Assembly: GCA_947624485.1 (NCBI GenBank)
Contig: CANQKM010000009.1
Span: 1-64,000, forward strand
DNA from: an uncultured Clostridia bacterium
Lineage (GTDB): Bacteria > Bacillota > Clostridia > UBA1381
Reading direction: 5' to 3'
Length of the DNA: 64,000 bases
Below the pieces are notes generated by a model that searched no databases, was not told the origin of the DNA, and worked only from the letters and a program-made list of their open reading frames with translations. Every line of letters begins with the position of its first letter. Within the stretch, counting starts at the first letter, position 1. Positions 7,171 through 14,280 of this stretch are shown piece by piece. Made by a program: the position numbers and the translations under genes.

Positions 7171-8115
7171 TTAACGCTGCGTAAAAGGCCCGACGTCGGC
7201 AAATCCACCACCAGTAAAAATCCTACTTACAAACGCTCCGGAAGGAGCGTTTTTTCTTTGCAGAATATCAGCGGCGCGGCGGAAATCGTCGCGGTCTACA
7301 GTGTCGTAGATCTGCAGCGTGATATACACGTCGGCGTGTCCGAGCCACGCGCTCACGACGCGCGCCGGAACACCGGCGCGAAGAGCGCGGTGTGCGAACG
7401 TGTGGCGTAGTTTATGCAGTCCGCAAGGCTCAATCCCTATATTCCCCAGAAACCGCCGCCACGCGTCCAAAACGGTACGATAAACGCATGGTAAGCCTAA
7501 GCTGTTGGTAAACACTCTATCGCACGTACGGCGGCGGTAACGGCGGCGTAAAATTGCTGAGAGGTCACCGTAAATCGGCAGCGTTCGGCGTCCACTGTCC
7601 GTTTTTACGGGCTGCAGAGTGCCGCGGTAGTCGGTATTTCGGATGTGAATTTCGCCGCCGACTAAGTTTACATCACGCCAGCGTAACGCTATCAATTCAC
7701 CAACGCGCGCGCCTGTATACAATAACGCCAGGAATAAATCCGAATAAATCGAATTTTGTGCACACTGTACGATTTTTTCGTACTCTGCGGCGGAAAACGG
7801 CTCGACGGTACCAGCTGATCTGCGCGGAAGTTCGAGCTCCTCGAGCATAGCAAGCGAGCTCACAAGACCGAGAGAACGCGCTTTTCTGAGAGCCTGACGC
7901 ACAAGAGTAAGCATATGCTTTATCGTGGACGTACTGAGACCTTCAGCGGCCATATCTGAAATCATACGCTGAATATCTATCGACGTCAAATCAGACAGAT
8001 CCACATCACAGCGCACATAACACAGATTCACACAGTACGAATCGTACGTTGACGGCTTCACCATAACGCGCTTGTAATCGTGCAGCCACACTTTCACCCA
8101 TTCACTCAAATTCAT
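7171..8115 (-). CDS. Tyrosine integrase of the tRNA-Leu element
   Basis: A 314-aa phage-type integrase. The SAM-like DNA-binding domain covers residues 1-95 and the catalytic domain about 105-290. Visible residues are Arg in TGARVGELIAL, Lys in VKTDSGRR, the HKLRHTFAH box, LGHADV and Tyr in LQIYDTV. The ATG at 8115 follows GAGGTGATT; a longer frame lacks a site. The last ~20 residues are encoded across the terminator hairpin of the opposing XRE gene, so the extreme C-terminus is an unusual Gly-rich tail. It lies inside 58-bp att repeats, so it is presumably the enzyme that made them. Confidence 0.92.
   Translation of the reverse strand: MNLSEWVKVWLHDYKRVMVKPSTYDSYCVNLCYVRCDVDLSDLTSIDIQRMISDMAAEGLSTSTIKHMLTLVRQALRKARSLGLVSSLAMLEELELPRRSAGTVEPFSAAEYEKIVQCAQNSIYSDLFLALLYTGARVGELIALRWRDVNLVGGEIHIRNTDYRGTLQPVKTDSGRRTLPIYGDLSAILRRRYRRRTCDRVFTNSLGLPCVYRTVLDAWRRFLGNIGIEPCGLHKLRHTFAHRALRAGVPARVVSAWLGHADVYITLQIYDTVDRDDFRRAADILQRKNAPSGAFVSRIFTGGGFADVGPFTQR
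7232..7255 (+). terminator. Terminator of the element's XRE gene
   Basis: AACGCTCC-ggaa-GGAGCGTT hairpin followed by T6, lying inside the 3' end of the opposing integrase gene. Confidence 0.8.
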
Positions 8116-9032
8116 AATAATCACCTCAACAGCATTATAACACAGACCTCCGCGCACGCGCGCCCGCCTGACGGCGGCGGCCGGCTACGCCGTCCTGCGT
8201 CCGCTTCGCGTCCGCGCGCGCTTCTCGCCGCGCAAGCGCGCCGCCTACGGCGGTGGCGGCTGACGCCGCCGCGTCCGCTACGCGTCCGCCGCGCGCTGCG
8301 CTGTCGTGTATCACGCCGGTAGCGGCAGACCGCCGTCCAAGGTCGCTTCGCTTATGGCACCGAAAGCATATTCCCCACGCTTCGGGGCTATTTCGCTTTC
8401 GTCGAGCATCAGCGAAGGTAGAAACCGCAAGCGGTTTCTCTGAACTAATCTTACCCTAGAGGACGGTTATCTGCCCCGCCTTGATGTGTAGCTGGTCCTC
8501 GCCGTTCGCGCCCGCCGCCCTTTGCTCTCGGGGGTAGTGCTTTTTCTGCTCGGGCGTTTAGCCGCGCCGCCTTGATGTGTTTGTGTGCGTCGCCGCGGGG
8601 TTCTTTGTGCTGCGCCGTTGCTCGCCCTGGCGCGGGGGCGCTCTGGGGTGTGCTGTGGGGTCTTGCCGCCGCTGGGGTTCGCTTCCGTCTCCGCAGTCGC
8701 CCCCCACTGGCTCCGCCTGTTTTTCGCGGCGCGGCGCGGGCGCTCTCTGCTCTGGCGCGTGCCCCACCGCCCACCCTACCGTTAGCCCCGAGTACTATGT
8801 TTCCCTTCCTTCGGGCGTTCCCGCGTCGCTTGGCAAAATTTTAATGCTGCTCGCGCTCATGGGCGGCGCGTCCACGCACCCCGCACCACGTCAAATTCCC
8901 CTAAAAGGCGGTTTGCGCACGCTCCGCCGCAGTTATTTTGCCTGCGCTTTGTCGGGATCCCTGCGCCCTCGCCGGTCGGGAAACATTCCACTGTTGCGAC
9001 AGGTAACAAGAGGAAATAAAAACAGCCGGTGT
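8116..9032. other. GC-rich, hairpin-dense noncoding block
   Basis: About 900 bp, strikingly richer in G+C than the rest of the window and full of short palindromes (GCCGCCtacGGCGG, GTCCGCttcgcGTCCGCG, AGAAACCGCaagCGGTTTCT at about 8419-8438). The string GCCTTGATGTGT occurs at about 8477 and 8570. Open frames exist on both strands only because GC-rich DNA lacks stops; their products are low-complexity Arg/Ala/Pro strings without ribosome-binding sites. I see no real gene. It could be a noncoding RNA, an origin-like region or foreign DNA. Confidence 0.5.
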
Positions 9033-9308
9033 TCAAGCATTATCGAAGCCGTCTAAAAAAGCCGCCTCCTGAGCCGTTTCCGGAGCTTCGTCCGACGTCG
9101 ATTCCGGCGTCGCTTTCGGCGGAGTGTCCGGAATGTCGTCGATGATTATGACGGTACCGCTGTCATAATCGGGATCGTTTCCTGGCGCGTCAATACCGTA
9201 ATGCCGCGCGAGAGCTTTTGCGGCCTGAATTGTGGCGTTGTCGACCTCTTCACCGCGGATAACGCGCGTGTAGAGCTCCAAAACCTCTTCTTTGCTCGCT
9301 ATACTCAT
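9033..9308 (-). CDS. Small acidic protein, terminase-small-subunit-like start
   Basis: A 91-aa protein starting MSIASKEEVLELYTRVIRGE. An N-terminal helical segment of about 40 residues (EEVLELYTRVIRGEE...AAKALARHYGID) resembles the start of some phage terminase small subunits. It is followed by an acidic, Pro/Thr-rich disordered tail. An AAGGAGG site fits the ATG at 9308. The stop of the upstream 58-aa gene lies one base before it, so the two are coupled. A packaging-related function would fit a phage satellite but rests on weak resemblance. Confidence 0.6.
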   Translation of the reverse strand: MSIASKEEVLELYTRVIRGEEVDNATIQAAKALARHYGIDAPGNDPDYDSGTVIIIDDIPDTPPKATPESTSDEAPETAQEAAFLDGFDNA

Positions 9309-9309
9309 A

Positions 9310-9486
9310 TCAATCACCTCCTTTCAGGTCTGAATGTGTGTTGTAAATCAAATTATCATAAAGCAGCTGCAGAGCGTCGATCGCACCGCCGCGGTAAATT
9401 TCGGACGCTAAATACTGTTCGCGCCAAAAATTCATCTGTGATGTGATGATTTTCTGTAAATCCGATTTTAAAATAACCTCTTTCAT
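9310..9486 (-). CDS. 58-aa element protein
   Basis: A short gene starting MKEVILKSDLQKIITSQMNF and ending LIYNTHSDLKGGD. GGGGGTGAGG precedes its ATG, and its stop is one base before the next ATG. The product is mixed helical and charged with no known motif. Position and coupling indicate a real gene of the tRNA-Leu element. Confidence 0.6.
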   Translation of the reverse strand: MKEVILKSDLQKIITSQMNFWREQYLASEIYRGGAIDALQLLYDNLIYNTHSDLKGGD

Positions 9487-9617
9487 TCGTCCTCACCCCC
9501 TCGCGTGGATAACTTTTTATATATTCCCCTTTTGGGGGATAACTCGCGTTTTTTTTGCGTCTCGTCGCTGCCGCTGGGCCCCTTTCTTGGATAATAAATT
9601 CATACAGACACACAGGA

Positions 9618-9675
9618 GACTCAAAATCCCGTGAGAGCAATCTCGTGTGGGTTCGACCCCCACCATCGGCACCAC
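9618..9675 (+). repeat. attR: 58-bp direct repeat
   Basis: Perfect copy of 6253-6310. Only the 3' part of a tRNA-Leu is present, so this is not a functional tRNA gene. Confidence 0.92.
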
Positions 9676-9683
9676 GTATAAAA

Positions 9684-9709
9684 GCCGCTGAATTGTCAGC
9701 GGCTTTTTG
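9684..9709 (+). terminator. Original tRNA-Leu terminator
   Basis: GCCGCTGA-attg-TCAGCGGC stem plus T5, directly past the right att repeat, where the tRNA-Leu terminator would sit before integration. Confidence 0.8.
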
Positions 9710-9739
9710 AATATACAAATATATCGCTAAACCGCGTCC

Positions 9740-9768
9740 TTGAAATTTCCGCCGCTTCGGTGTATAAT
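9740..9768 (+). promoter_or_regulatory. Promoter of first stalk paralogue
   Basis: -35 TTGAAA, 17-bp spacer, -10 TATAAT, followed by aaGGGGGaa before the ATG. Confidence 0.75.
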
Positions 9769-9789
9769 ACCCAAGAAGGGGGAATTTCC

Positions 9790-10530
9790 ATGAAAAAATT
9801 TACTTTGGGCTTTATCATAGGCGGCATTATCTGCTCCGCCATAACGGGTTTTGCGGTTGAGTACGCCGTAACGGCTAACCCGTTCCCAATCAAGGTTGAC
9901 GGTGCTGCCAAATCAATAGAGGGTTATAACATAAATGACAGCACATACTTTAAGCTCCGCGACGTTGCTGACGCGGTAGGCGGCTTCACTGTCGGCTTTA
10001 CAAATAATACAATCACAATCAGCACGCAAGCCGAACCACCCGAACCGACAAATACCGACGGAGCTATCACAATTTATGAAGGTCAGCCGCGCGATAACCG
10101 CCTCGCAAGAGAAGGCGACATATTCGTCAAAGCGGACGGCACGCAGATAGTGTTAAAGAAAGATGAAGTAACGGGCGTGTTGGGGTACGGTCAAGGCGTT
10201 GCGCCGGATGTAGGGTTAATGGATGAAGCAGGACAGGGTGATGCTAAAACATACGGACCATTAGAGGCTAATGGTAGGTTAATAACAGGCAAATATGGAC
10301 TTAATTCAGTGGGTAAAAATGTTAGTGATTCACAGTATCAAGTAAATATTTTTACCGGCGAAGGTCATTGGGCAAGTGAATGGTCTGTAATAGGTCAATA
10401 CACAAGACCTAAAGAGGCAGGAACAGAAATAGGAGAAATATCTGCAGATAAGAATTATTTTTGGGATAGTATGGGTTGGGTATTAGTTGCCGAACATCCT
10501 GAATATGCAGATATATTCAAAGTAAATTAA
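9790..10530 (+). CDS. Secreted stalk-domain protein, paralogue 1
   Basis: A 246-aa exported protein. The N-terminal signal or anchor (MKKFTLGFIIGGIICSAITG) leads to a copper-amine-oxidase N-terminal/stalk domain at about 28-82 (NPFPIKVDG, YNINDSTYFKLRD, GFTNNTITIST). Residues 95-150 (ITIYEGQPRDNRLAREGDIF) are shared almost identically with the paralogue at 10968. The last ~95 residues differ and are written in more AT-rich codons than the first half. Such stalk domains usually present a variable outer domain at the cell surface. The outer domain here is unknown. A promoter and GGGGG site fix the start. Confidence 0.8.
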   Translation: MKKFTLGFIIGGIICSAITGFAVEYAVTANPFPIKVDGAAKSIEGYNINDSTYFKLRDVADAVGGFTVGFTNNTITISTQAEPPEPTNTDGAITIYEGQPRDNRLAREGDIFVKADGTQIVLKKDEVTGVLGYGQGVAPDVGLMDEAGQGDAKTYGPLEANGRLITGKYGLNSVGKNVSDSQYQVNIFTGEGHWASEWSVIGQYTRPKEAGTEIGEISADKNYFWDSMGWVLVAEHPEYADIFKVN

Positions 10531-10536
10531 AAGCAC

Positions 10537-10566
10537 AGGCTGACCGCCTGACGGTTCGTCCTGATT
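10537..10566 (+). repeat. Degenerate copy of the antitoxin RNA start
   Basis: GGCTGACCGC...CGGTTCGTCC-G-ATT matches the 5' part of the antitoxin RNA at 10671-10703 with substitutions and a short deletion. No promoter or toxin frame accompanies it. It looks like the relic of a second toxin-antitoxin copy. Confidence 0.4.
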
Positions 10567-10627
10567 AGTGCAAAACATTACCGCGTTTTCACTCATCCTT
10601 ACGCAAAAATAAAATACATTTTTGCTA

Positions 10628-10655
10628 TTGACAAATATTATTTTTATGTTAAAAT
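10628..10655 (+). promoter_or_regulatory. Antitoxin RNA promoter
   Basis: -35 TTGACA, 16-bp spacer, -10 TAAAAT. Confidence 0.75.
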
Positions 10656-10661
10656 AAAAGA

Positions 10662-10747
10662 AGAAAGAGGGCTTACCGCTTTAAAGGCGGTTCGTCCGGG
10701 ATTTACGTGAATAGCCGCAATCCTTGACCGGGGCGGCTATTTTTTTA
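10662..10747 (+). ncRNA. Type I antitoxin RNA
   Basis: A predicted transcript of about 86 nt between the promoter and an intrinsic terminator (ATAGCCGC...GCGGCTAT plus T7). It is antisense to the 3' end and stop codon of the small hydrophobic peptide gene on the minus strand. Its GGCGGTTCGTC is matched by GACGAACCGCC near 10840, so the toxin mRNA can fold 5' to 3'. This is the usual arrangement of Gram-positive type I systems. Confidence 0.7.
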
Positions 10748-10811
10748 TGTTACGGATAATCTCCAACACGACAATTAAAATTATCAGCTGAATAAGTATT
10801 TCCATGTCCAT
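10737..10811 (-). CDS. Type I toxin, 24-aa holin-like peptide
   Basis: A 24-aa peptide, MDMEILIQLIILIVVLEIIR plus NIKK: one hydrophobic helix with a basic C-terminus, the hallmark of small membrane-acting type I toxins. GGGGGTGA lies 6 bp before the ATG. It is transcribed from a clear promoter at 10879-10907 with a ~60-nt leader, and its 3' end overlaps the antitoxin RNA. It is too short for ordinary gene callers. Toxicity is inferred from family and layout. Confidence 0.72.
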   Translation of the reverse strand: MDMEILIQLIILIVVLEIIRNIKK

Positions 10812-10878
10812 AATATCACCCCCTTTTAATAAGAGAGTGACGAACCGCCCTTAATAAGCCATCTTTCTTCCGTATGCC

Positions 10879-10907
10879 ATTATAGCACATAATGTCGTTT
10901 ACTGCAA
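10879..10907 (-). promoter_or_regulatory. Toxin promoter
   Basis: -35 TTGCAG, 17-bp spacer, -10 TATAAT on the minus strand. Confidence 0.7.
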
Positions 10908-10917
10908 TACCGCCGCC

Positions 10918-10946
10918 TTGATTTTTCCTCCGAAGTGATGTATAAT
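10918..10946 (+). promoter_or_regulatory. Promoter of second stalk paralogue
   Basis: -35 TTGATT, 17-bp spacer, -10 TATAAT. It resembles the promoter of the first paralogue in sequence and position. Confidence 0.7.
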
Positions 10947-10967
10947 ACATCCTAAGGGGGAATTTTT

Positions 10968-11717
10968 ATGAAGAAATTTACTTTGGGCTTTATCATCGGC
11001 GGCATTATCTGCTCCGCCATAACGGGTTTTGCGGTTGAGTACGCCGTAACGGCGAACCCGTTCCCGATCAAGGTTGACGGCATTGAGAAATCCATAGAAG
11101 GCTACAACATAAACGACAGCACCTATTTCAAGCTCCGCGACATAGCCGACGCGGTGGGCGGTTTTACTGTCGGTTTTACAAATAATACAATCACTATCAG
11201 CACCTCGCAAGAGCCGCCCGAACCCGCAAACACCGATGGAGCTATCACAATTTACGAAGGTCAGCCGCGCGATAACCGCCTCGCAAGAGAGGGCGACACG
11301 TTCGTTAAAGCGGACGGCACGCAGATAGTGTTAAAGAAAGATGAAGTGACAGGCGTGTTGGGGTATGGACAGGGCGTTGCGCCGGACATTGGTATAATGG
11401 ATGAGATAGGACAAGGTGATGCTAAATTCACTGTTCCTTTGGAAGCTAATGGTAAACTGGTTACAAATAAATACGGTAATGACTCAACAGGTGCTTGGAC
11501 TGCTGCATCATTCTACAATGTAAATCCTCTGACCGGTGAGGGACATTGGGATAATGAATGGTCTGTAATTTCTCAAAAAACACATCCTCAAGCTCCTGGT
11601 ACAACATTTGGTGAGATTTCAGAAGATAAGAACTTTATATGGGATGACGATGGTTGGGTACCATTAGCCTGTGATAATGGACACAAAATATTAGAGTATA
11701 CTAATACTCATCAGTAA
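10968..11717 (+). CDS. Secreted stalk-domain protein, paralogue 2
   Basis: A 249-aa exported protein and close duplicate of the gene at 9790. Signal/anchor, stalk domain (about 28-82) and the linker to about residue 150 are nearly identical. The C-terminal ~95 residues diverge (KFTVPLEANGKLVTNKYG versus KTYGPLEANGRLITGKYG, then increasingly different) and are AT-rich. Shared short motifs (LTGEGHW, EWSVI, GEIS-DKN) show that the tails are also homologous but fast-evolving. A surface or ligand-contact role for the variable tail is plausible but unproven. Confidence 0.8.
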   Translation: MKKFTLGFIIGGIICSAITGFAVEYAVTANPFPIKVDGIEKSIEGYNINDSTYFKLRDIADAVGGFTVGFTNNTITISTSQEPPEPANTDGAITIYEGQPRDNRLAREGDTFVKADGTQIVLKKDEVTGVLGYGQGVAPDIGIMDEIGQGDAKFTVPLEANGKLVTNKYGNDSTGAWTAASFYNVNPLTGEGHWDNEWSVISQKTHPQAPGTTFGEISEDKNFIWDDDGWVPLACDNGHKILEYTNTHQ

Positions 11718-11752
11718 TAGATAAAATAATAAAAGTTGAATAATTACTTAGT

Positions 11753-11777
11753 ACATCCCCACCACAAGTGGGGATGT
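11753..11777 (+). terminator. Hairpin after stalk paralogue 2
   Basis: ACATCCCCAC-cacaa-GTGGGGATGT stem. The following ATAAAA is weak as a T-tract, so it may act as an mRNA 3' stabiliser rather than a full terminator. Confidence 0.45.
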
Positions 11778-11811
11778 ATAAAACGACTTAAAAAGATACT
11801 TACATACAAAA

Positions 11812-11925
11812 AAGTATTGACAAAAGATATAAAATGTGGTATAATATCTGTAAAAGATGCAAAAAGCTATGACGCAGCGTTAAAAATGCGAGGAGTTTAT
11901 CCGAAAAACTCGTATCGCAGATTAT
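11812..11925 (+). repeat. Promoter-leader repeat, copy 1
   Basis: A ~110-bp segment similar to 16653-16765. It holds an exact TTGACA-17-TATAAT promoter (11817-11845) and a leader with matching blocks ATATCTGTAAAAGAT, GTTAAAA and TTATCCGAA. Both copies precede phage-fibre-like genes. Confidence 0.7.
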
Positions 11926-11985
11926 CTTCCGAAAAATATATGTAATGTATGAAACGGGGAGTCATACATAAGCGAGGAGGATAAT

Positions 11986-12366
11986 ATGGCAACAATTTTA
12001 CTTAAAAGAGGACAGGCAGCCGGCATAAGCGGCTTGACGCTCGCGGAGGGTGAGGCTGCCGTTGCGTACAGCGAGGACAAAAACACGGCGCAGCTTTATG
12101 TCGGAGGCACGGGCGGTAAGCCGATACTCGTTACGGCTGATGTTGCGGGCGCGGTGCAGAACGCGCTCGAACAGGCGAGGGAGTACACGGACACGACCGT
12201 TACGGCGAAGCTTAACGACCTCGTAAACGGCGCTCCGGCGACACTCGACACGCTCAAAGAAATTGCTGACGAGATAAACAAAAATAAGAGCGCGGCAGAC
12301 GCGTTGAATTCCGCAATCGGCAGCAAGCTCGACGCGAACAGCACGATTGACGGCGGAACGTTTTAA
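11986..12366 (+). CDS. Phage tail-fibre-like protein, short
   Basis: A 126-aa protein. The start (MATILLKRGQAAGISGLTLA, GEAAVAYSEDKNTAQLYVGG) is the beta-rich module found at the N-terminus of many phage tail and receptor-binding proteins. After it comes a helical KLNDLVNGAPATLDTLKEIA segment typical of tail-fibre repeats. It has its own GAGGAGG site and is 12 bp upstream of a longer fibre with the same N-terminal module. There is no signal peptide. The pair looks like a prophage-derived fibre operon or a fibre whose modules are split over two genes. Confidence 0.7.
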   Translation: MATILLKRGQAAGISGLTLAEGEAAVAYSEDKNTAQLYVGGTGGKPILVTADVAGAVQNALEQAREYTDTTVTAKLNDLVNGAPATLDTLKEIADEINKNKSAADALNSAIGSKLDANSTIDGGTF

Positions 12367-12378
12367 GGAGGGTTTAAT

Positions 12379-14034
12379 ATGGCGAACAGAATTCAGTTAA
12401 GACGCGGTATTAAATCCAAGCTGCCGGCGCTTACGCTGGGCGAGCCGGCGTACACGACCGATACGAATGAGCTGTTTGTCGGCACGGGCAGCGGCAACGT
12501 CAGTATGGGCGGCAACAAGTGGTACACGGGAACTGCAATGAGCGGCACAACATCCACGGCGGGGTATTACAATTACAGCGGCTGCCCGACGGTGAAAACA
12601 GGCGATATGTATATGAACACATCGAACGGCAACGTGTACGAGTGTACCACGGCAGGCACAGGCACAGGCGCAAAGTGGACGTATAAGTGCTGCATGAAAG
12701 GCGCGACAGGAGCTCAGGGCGCGACAGGCGCTCAAGGACCGAAGGGTGACACGGGACCGACCGGTCCGCAGGGACCTGCGGGTACGACGGCGGCGAAGCT
12801 CACGACGGCGCGGACGATAGACGGCGTTGATTTCGACGGTTCGGCAGCGATTACGCATTACGGCGTATGCTCCACGTCGGGTTCAACCGCCGCGAAAACC
12901 GTAAGCATAACGGGCTTCAAGCTCGTTACGGGCGCGAGGGTGTTCGTTAAGTTTTCGGAAGCGAACACGGCGTCGTCGCCGACGCTCAGTGTCAGCGGTA
13001 CAAGCGCGAAAAGCATACTCTTTAACGGAGTTGACGCCGCGCCGTCCAAGCTCGGTTCGGGAATATATGAATTTATTTATGACGGTTCATATTGGCAAGC
13101 GGTCGGAAGAAGTAATTTGATTTACACGAACGGCTCCAAAACAGCTATTGATAATTCCGGCGGCGTTATAGTCGGAGCAGGTAATTATACTTTTAGTAAG
13201 GGAATGTATTCGTGCATGTGCGGCGGTGAGAACAACCAAATGAACACTTTGGGTGATTCGTGCATATGCGGCGGCTCAGGCAATAATGTCACAGGCATAA
13301 GTGCGTTTGTGGGCGGCGGAAATAATAATAACGTTCTCGGTCATCAGGCAAAATTCGGTCATTATTCCACAGACGGCACCGGAGGTCATGACAGCGCCAC
13401 AATCGGCGACGCGGTTATAGTCGGCAACGGTACGAGTAATTCCAAGTCGAACGCTTTCCGCGTGGCATATTCGGGCGACGTGTACGGCAAAGCGTCGTTC
13501 CACTCAACGGGCGCGGACTACGCGGAGTATTTCGAGTGGCTGGACAAAAATTCCGAAAACGAGGACAGAACGGGACTGTTCGTGACGCTCGACGGCGACA
13601 AAATTCGCGTTGCGAACGCGGACGACGATTACATTCTCGGTATTGTGTCAGCGGCGCCGGGCGTAATCGGCAACGACCACGCCGACACGTGGCAGGGCAT
13701 GTGGATGACGGACGTATTCGGCAGAGTTATGACGCAGACGGTTCATCACGACGCGAAATACGACGGCGACAGACTTGTTCGCGAGGCGTACGATGCGGAA
13801 GAGCCGATCATCAATCCCGACTACAATCCCAATGAGGAATATGTTCCGCGCGAGAAGCGCAGGGAATGGAGCGCGGTCGGAATGATGGGACAGCTTGTCG
13901 TAATCGACGACGGCACTTGCGTTGTGAACGGCTGCTGCACGGTCTCGGACGGCGGAACGGCAACCGCGGGCGACAGCGGCTGCAGAGTAATCGCAAGAAT
14001 TGACGATACACATGTAAAGGTGCTGTTCAGGTAA
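12379..14034 (+). CDS. Fibre protein with collagen-like and Peptidase_G2 domains
   Basis: A 551-aa protein. Residues 1-45 are the tail-fibre N-terminal module (NRIQLRRGIKSKLPALTLGE). A collagen-like Gly-X-Y stretch lies at about 108-135 (GAQGPKGDTGPTGPQGPAG). Residues 250-375 contain YadA/Hia-like Gly-Asn repeats, and 378-551 match the Peptidase_G2 intramolecular-chaperone domain of phage appendage proteins (GADYAEYFEWLDKN, GLFVTLDGDKIRVA, DVFGRVM). That domain promotes trimer folding and then cleaves itself off. There is no signal peptide and no other tail gene nearby. A Cys-rich C-terminus (CVVNGCCTV) is unusual. Confidence 0.8.
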   Translation: MANRIQLRRGIKSKLPALTLGEPAYTTDTNELFVGTGSGNVSMGGNKWYTGTAMSGTTSTAGYYNYSGCPTVKTGDMYMNTSNGNVYECTTAGTGTGAKWTYKCCMKGATGAQGATGAQGPKGDTGPTGPQGPAGTTAAKLTTARTIDGVDFDGSAAITHYGVCSTSGSTAAKTVSITGFKLVTGARVFVKFSEANTASSPTLSVSGTSAKSILFNGVDAAPSKLGSGIYEFIYDGSYWQAVGRSNLIYTNGSKTAIDNSGGVIVGAGNYTFSKGMYSCMCGGENNQMNTLGDSCICGGSGNNVTGISAFVGGGNNNNVLGHQAKFGHYSTDGTGGHDSATIGDAVIVGNGTSNSKSNAFRVAYSGDVYGKASFHSTGADYAEYFEWLDKNSENEDRTGLFVTLDGDKIRVANADDDYILGIVSAAPGVIGNDHADTWQGMWMTDVFGRVMTQTVHHDAKYDGDRLVREAYDAEEPIINPDYNPNEEYVPREKRREWSAVGMMGQLVVIDDGTCVVNGCCTVSDGGTATAGDSGCRVIARIDDTHVKVLFR

Positions 14035-14046
14035 AATACAGGACAT

Positions 14047-14079
14047 AAGAAGCAGGTAAAACTTACCTGCTTCTTTCTT
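14047..14079 (+). terminator. Terminator of the fibre operon
   Basis: AAGAAGCAGGTAA / TTACCTGCTTCTT stem with a T-rich tail, 13 bp after the fibre stop codon. Confidence 0.85.
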
Positions 14080-14255
14080 AATATAAAAAACACGCGATAG
14101 TAGCGTGTTAGGAAAGATGCTAAAGCCGAGCCCTGCCAGTTAAAATAAAGAATACAAATTTTCTATTCTGCGTCCATTACATCCATAGTCCTTATGAATG
14201 CACACGTGGAATGTAACATCGGAGATAAGACAGATGTTGACAAATTCCGCCATTG

Positions 14256-14280
14256 TATAATATACAATATCATACAATGG
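14256..14280 (+). promoter_or_regulatory. Nested palindromes over a -10 box
   Basis: ATTGTAT-aat-ATACAAT lies within a larger CCATTGTAT...ATACAATGG repeat (about 14250-14280). The TATAAT at 14256-14261 is inside it and the ATG of the next gene is in its right arm. This is a strong candidate operator. Confidence 0.5.

Larger units (their letters stand above)
6253..9675. mobile_element. Small integrated element in tRNA-Leu
   Basis: About 3.4 kb bounded by 58-bp perfect repeats of the tRNA-Leu 3' part. Cargo: XRE regulator, tyrosine integrase, two short coupled genes and a long GC-rich noncoding block. There is no visible replication, relaxase, capsid or conjugation gene, so it is either a satellite-like element using helper functions or a deletion derivative of a larger one. 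The original tRNA-Leu terminator now lies beyond the right repeat, as expected after integration. Confidence 0.85.

Noticed and set aside
8451-9056. Several overlapping open frames on both strands in the GC-rich block
   Set aside because: Products are Arg/Ala/Pro-rich strings, no ribosome-binding sites, and open frames are expected by chance in stop-poor GC-rich DNA.
9618-9675. Second tRNA-Leu gene
   Set aside because: Only the 3' part is present, upstream bases do not pair; it is the right att repeat.
11736-11945. 69-codon open frame before the fibre genes
   Set aside because: It spans a consensus promoter, so its start lies upstream of the likely transcript. The resemblance to the 16653 copy is explained by duplicated promoter-leader DNA.
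14084-14250. Possible riboswitch in the gap after the fibre operon
   Set aside because: Contains an ACACGC/GCGTGT hairpin and a GCCGAGCCCTGCCAG stretch, but I could not match it to any known aptamer; insufficient to call.
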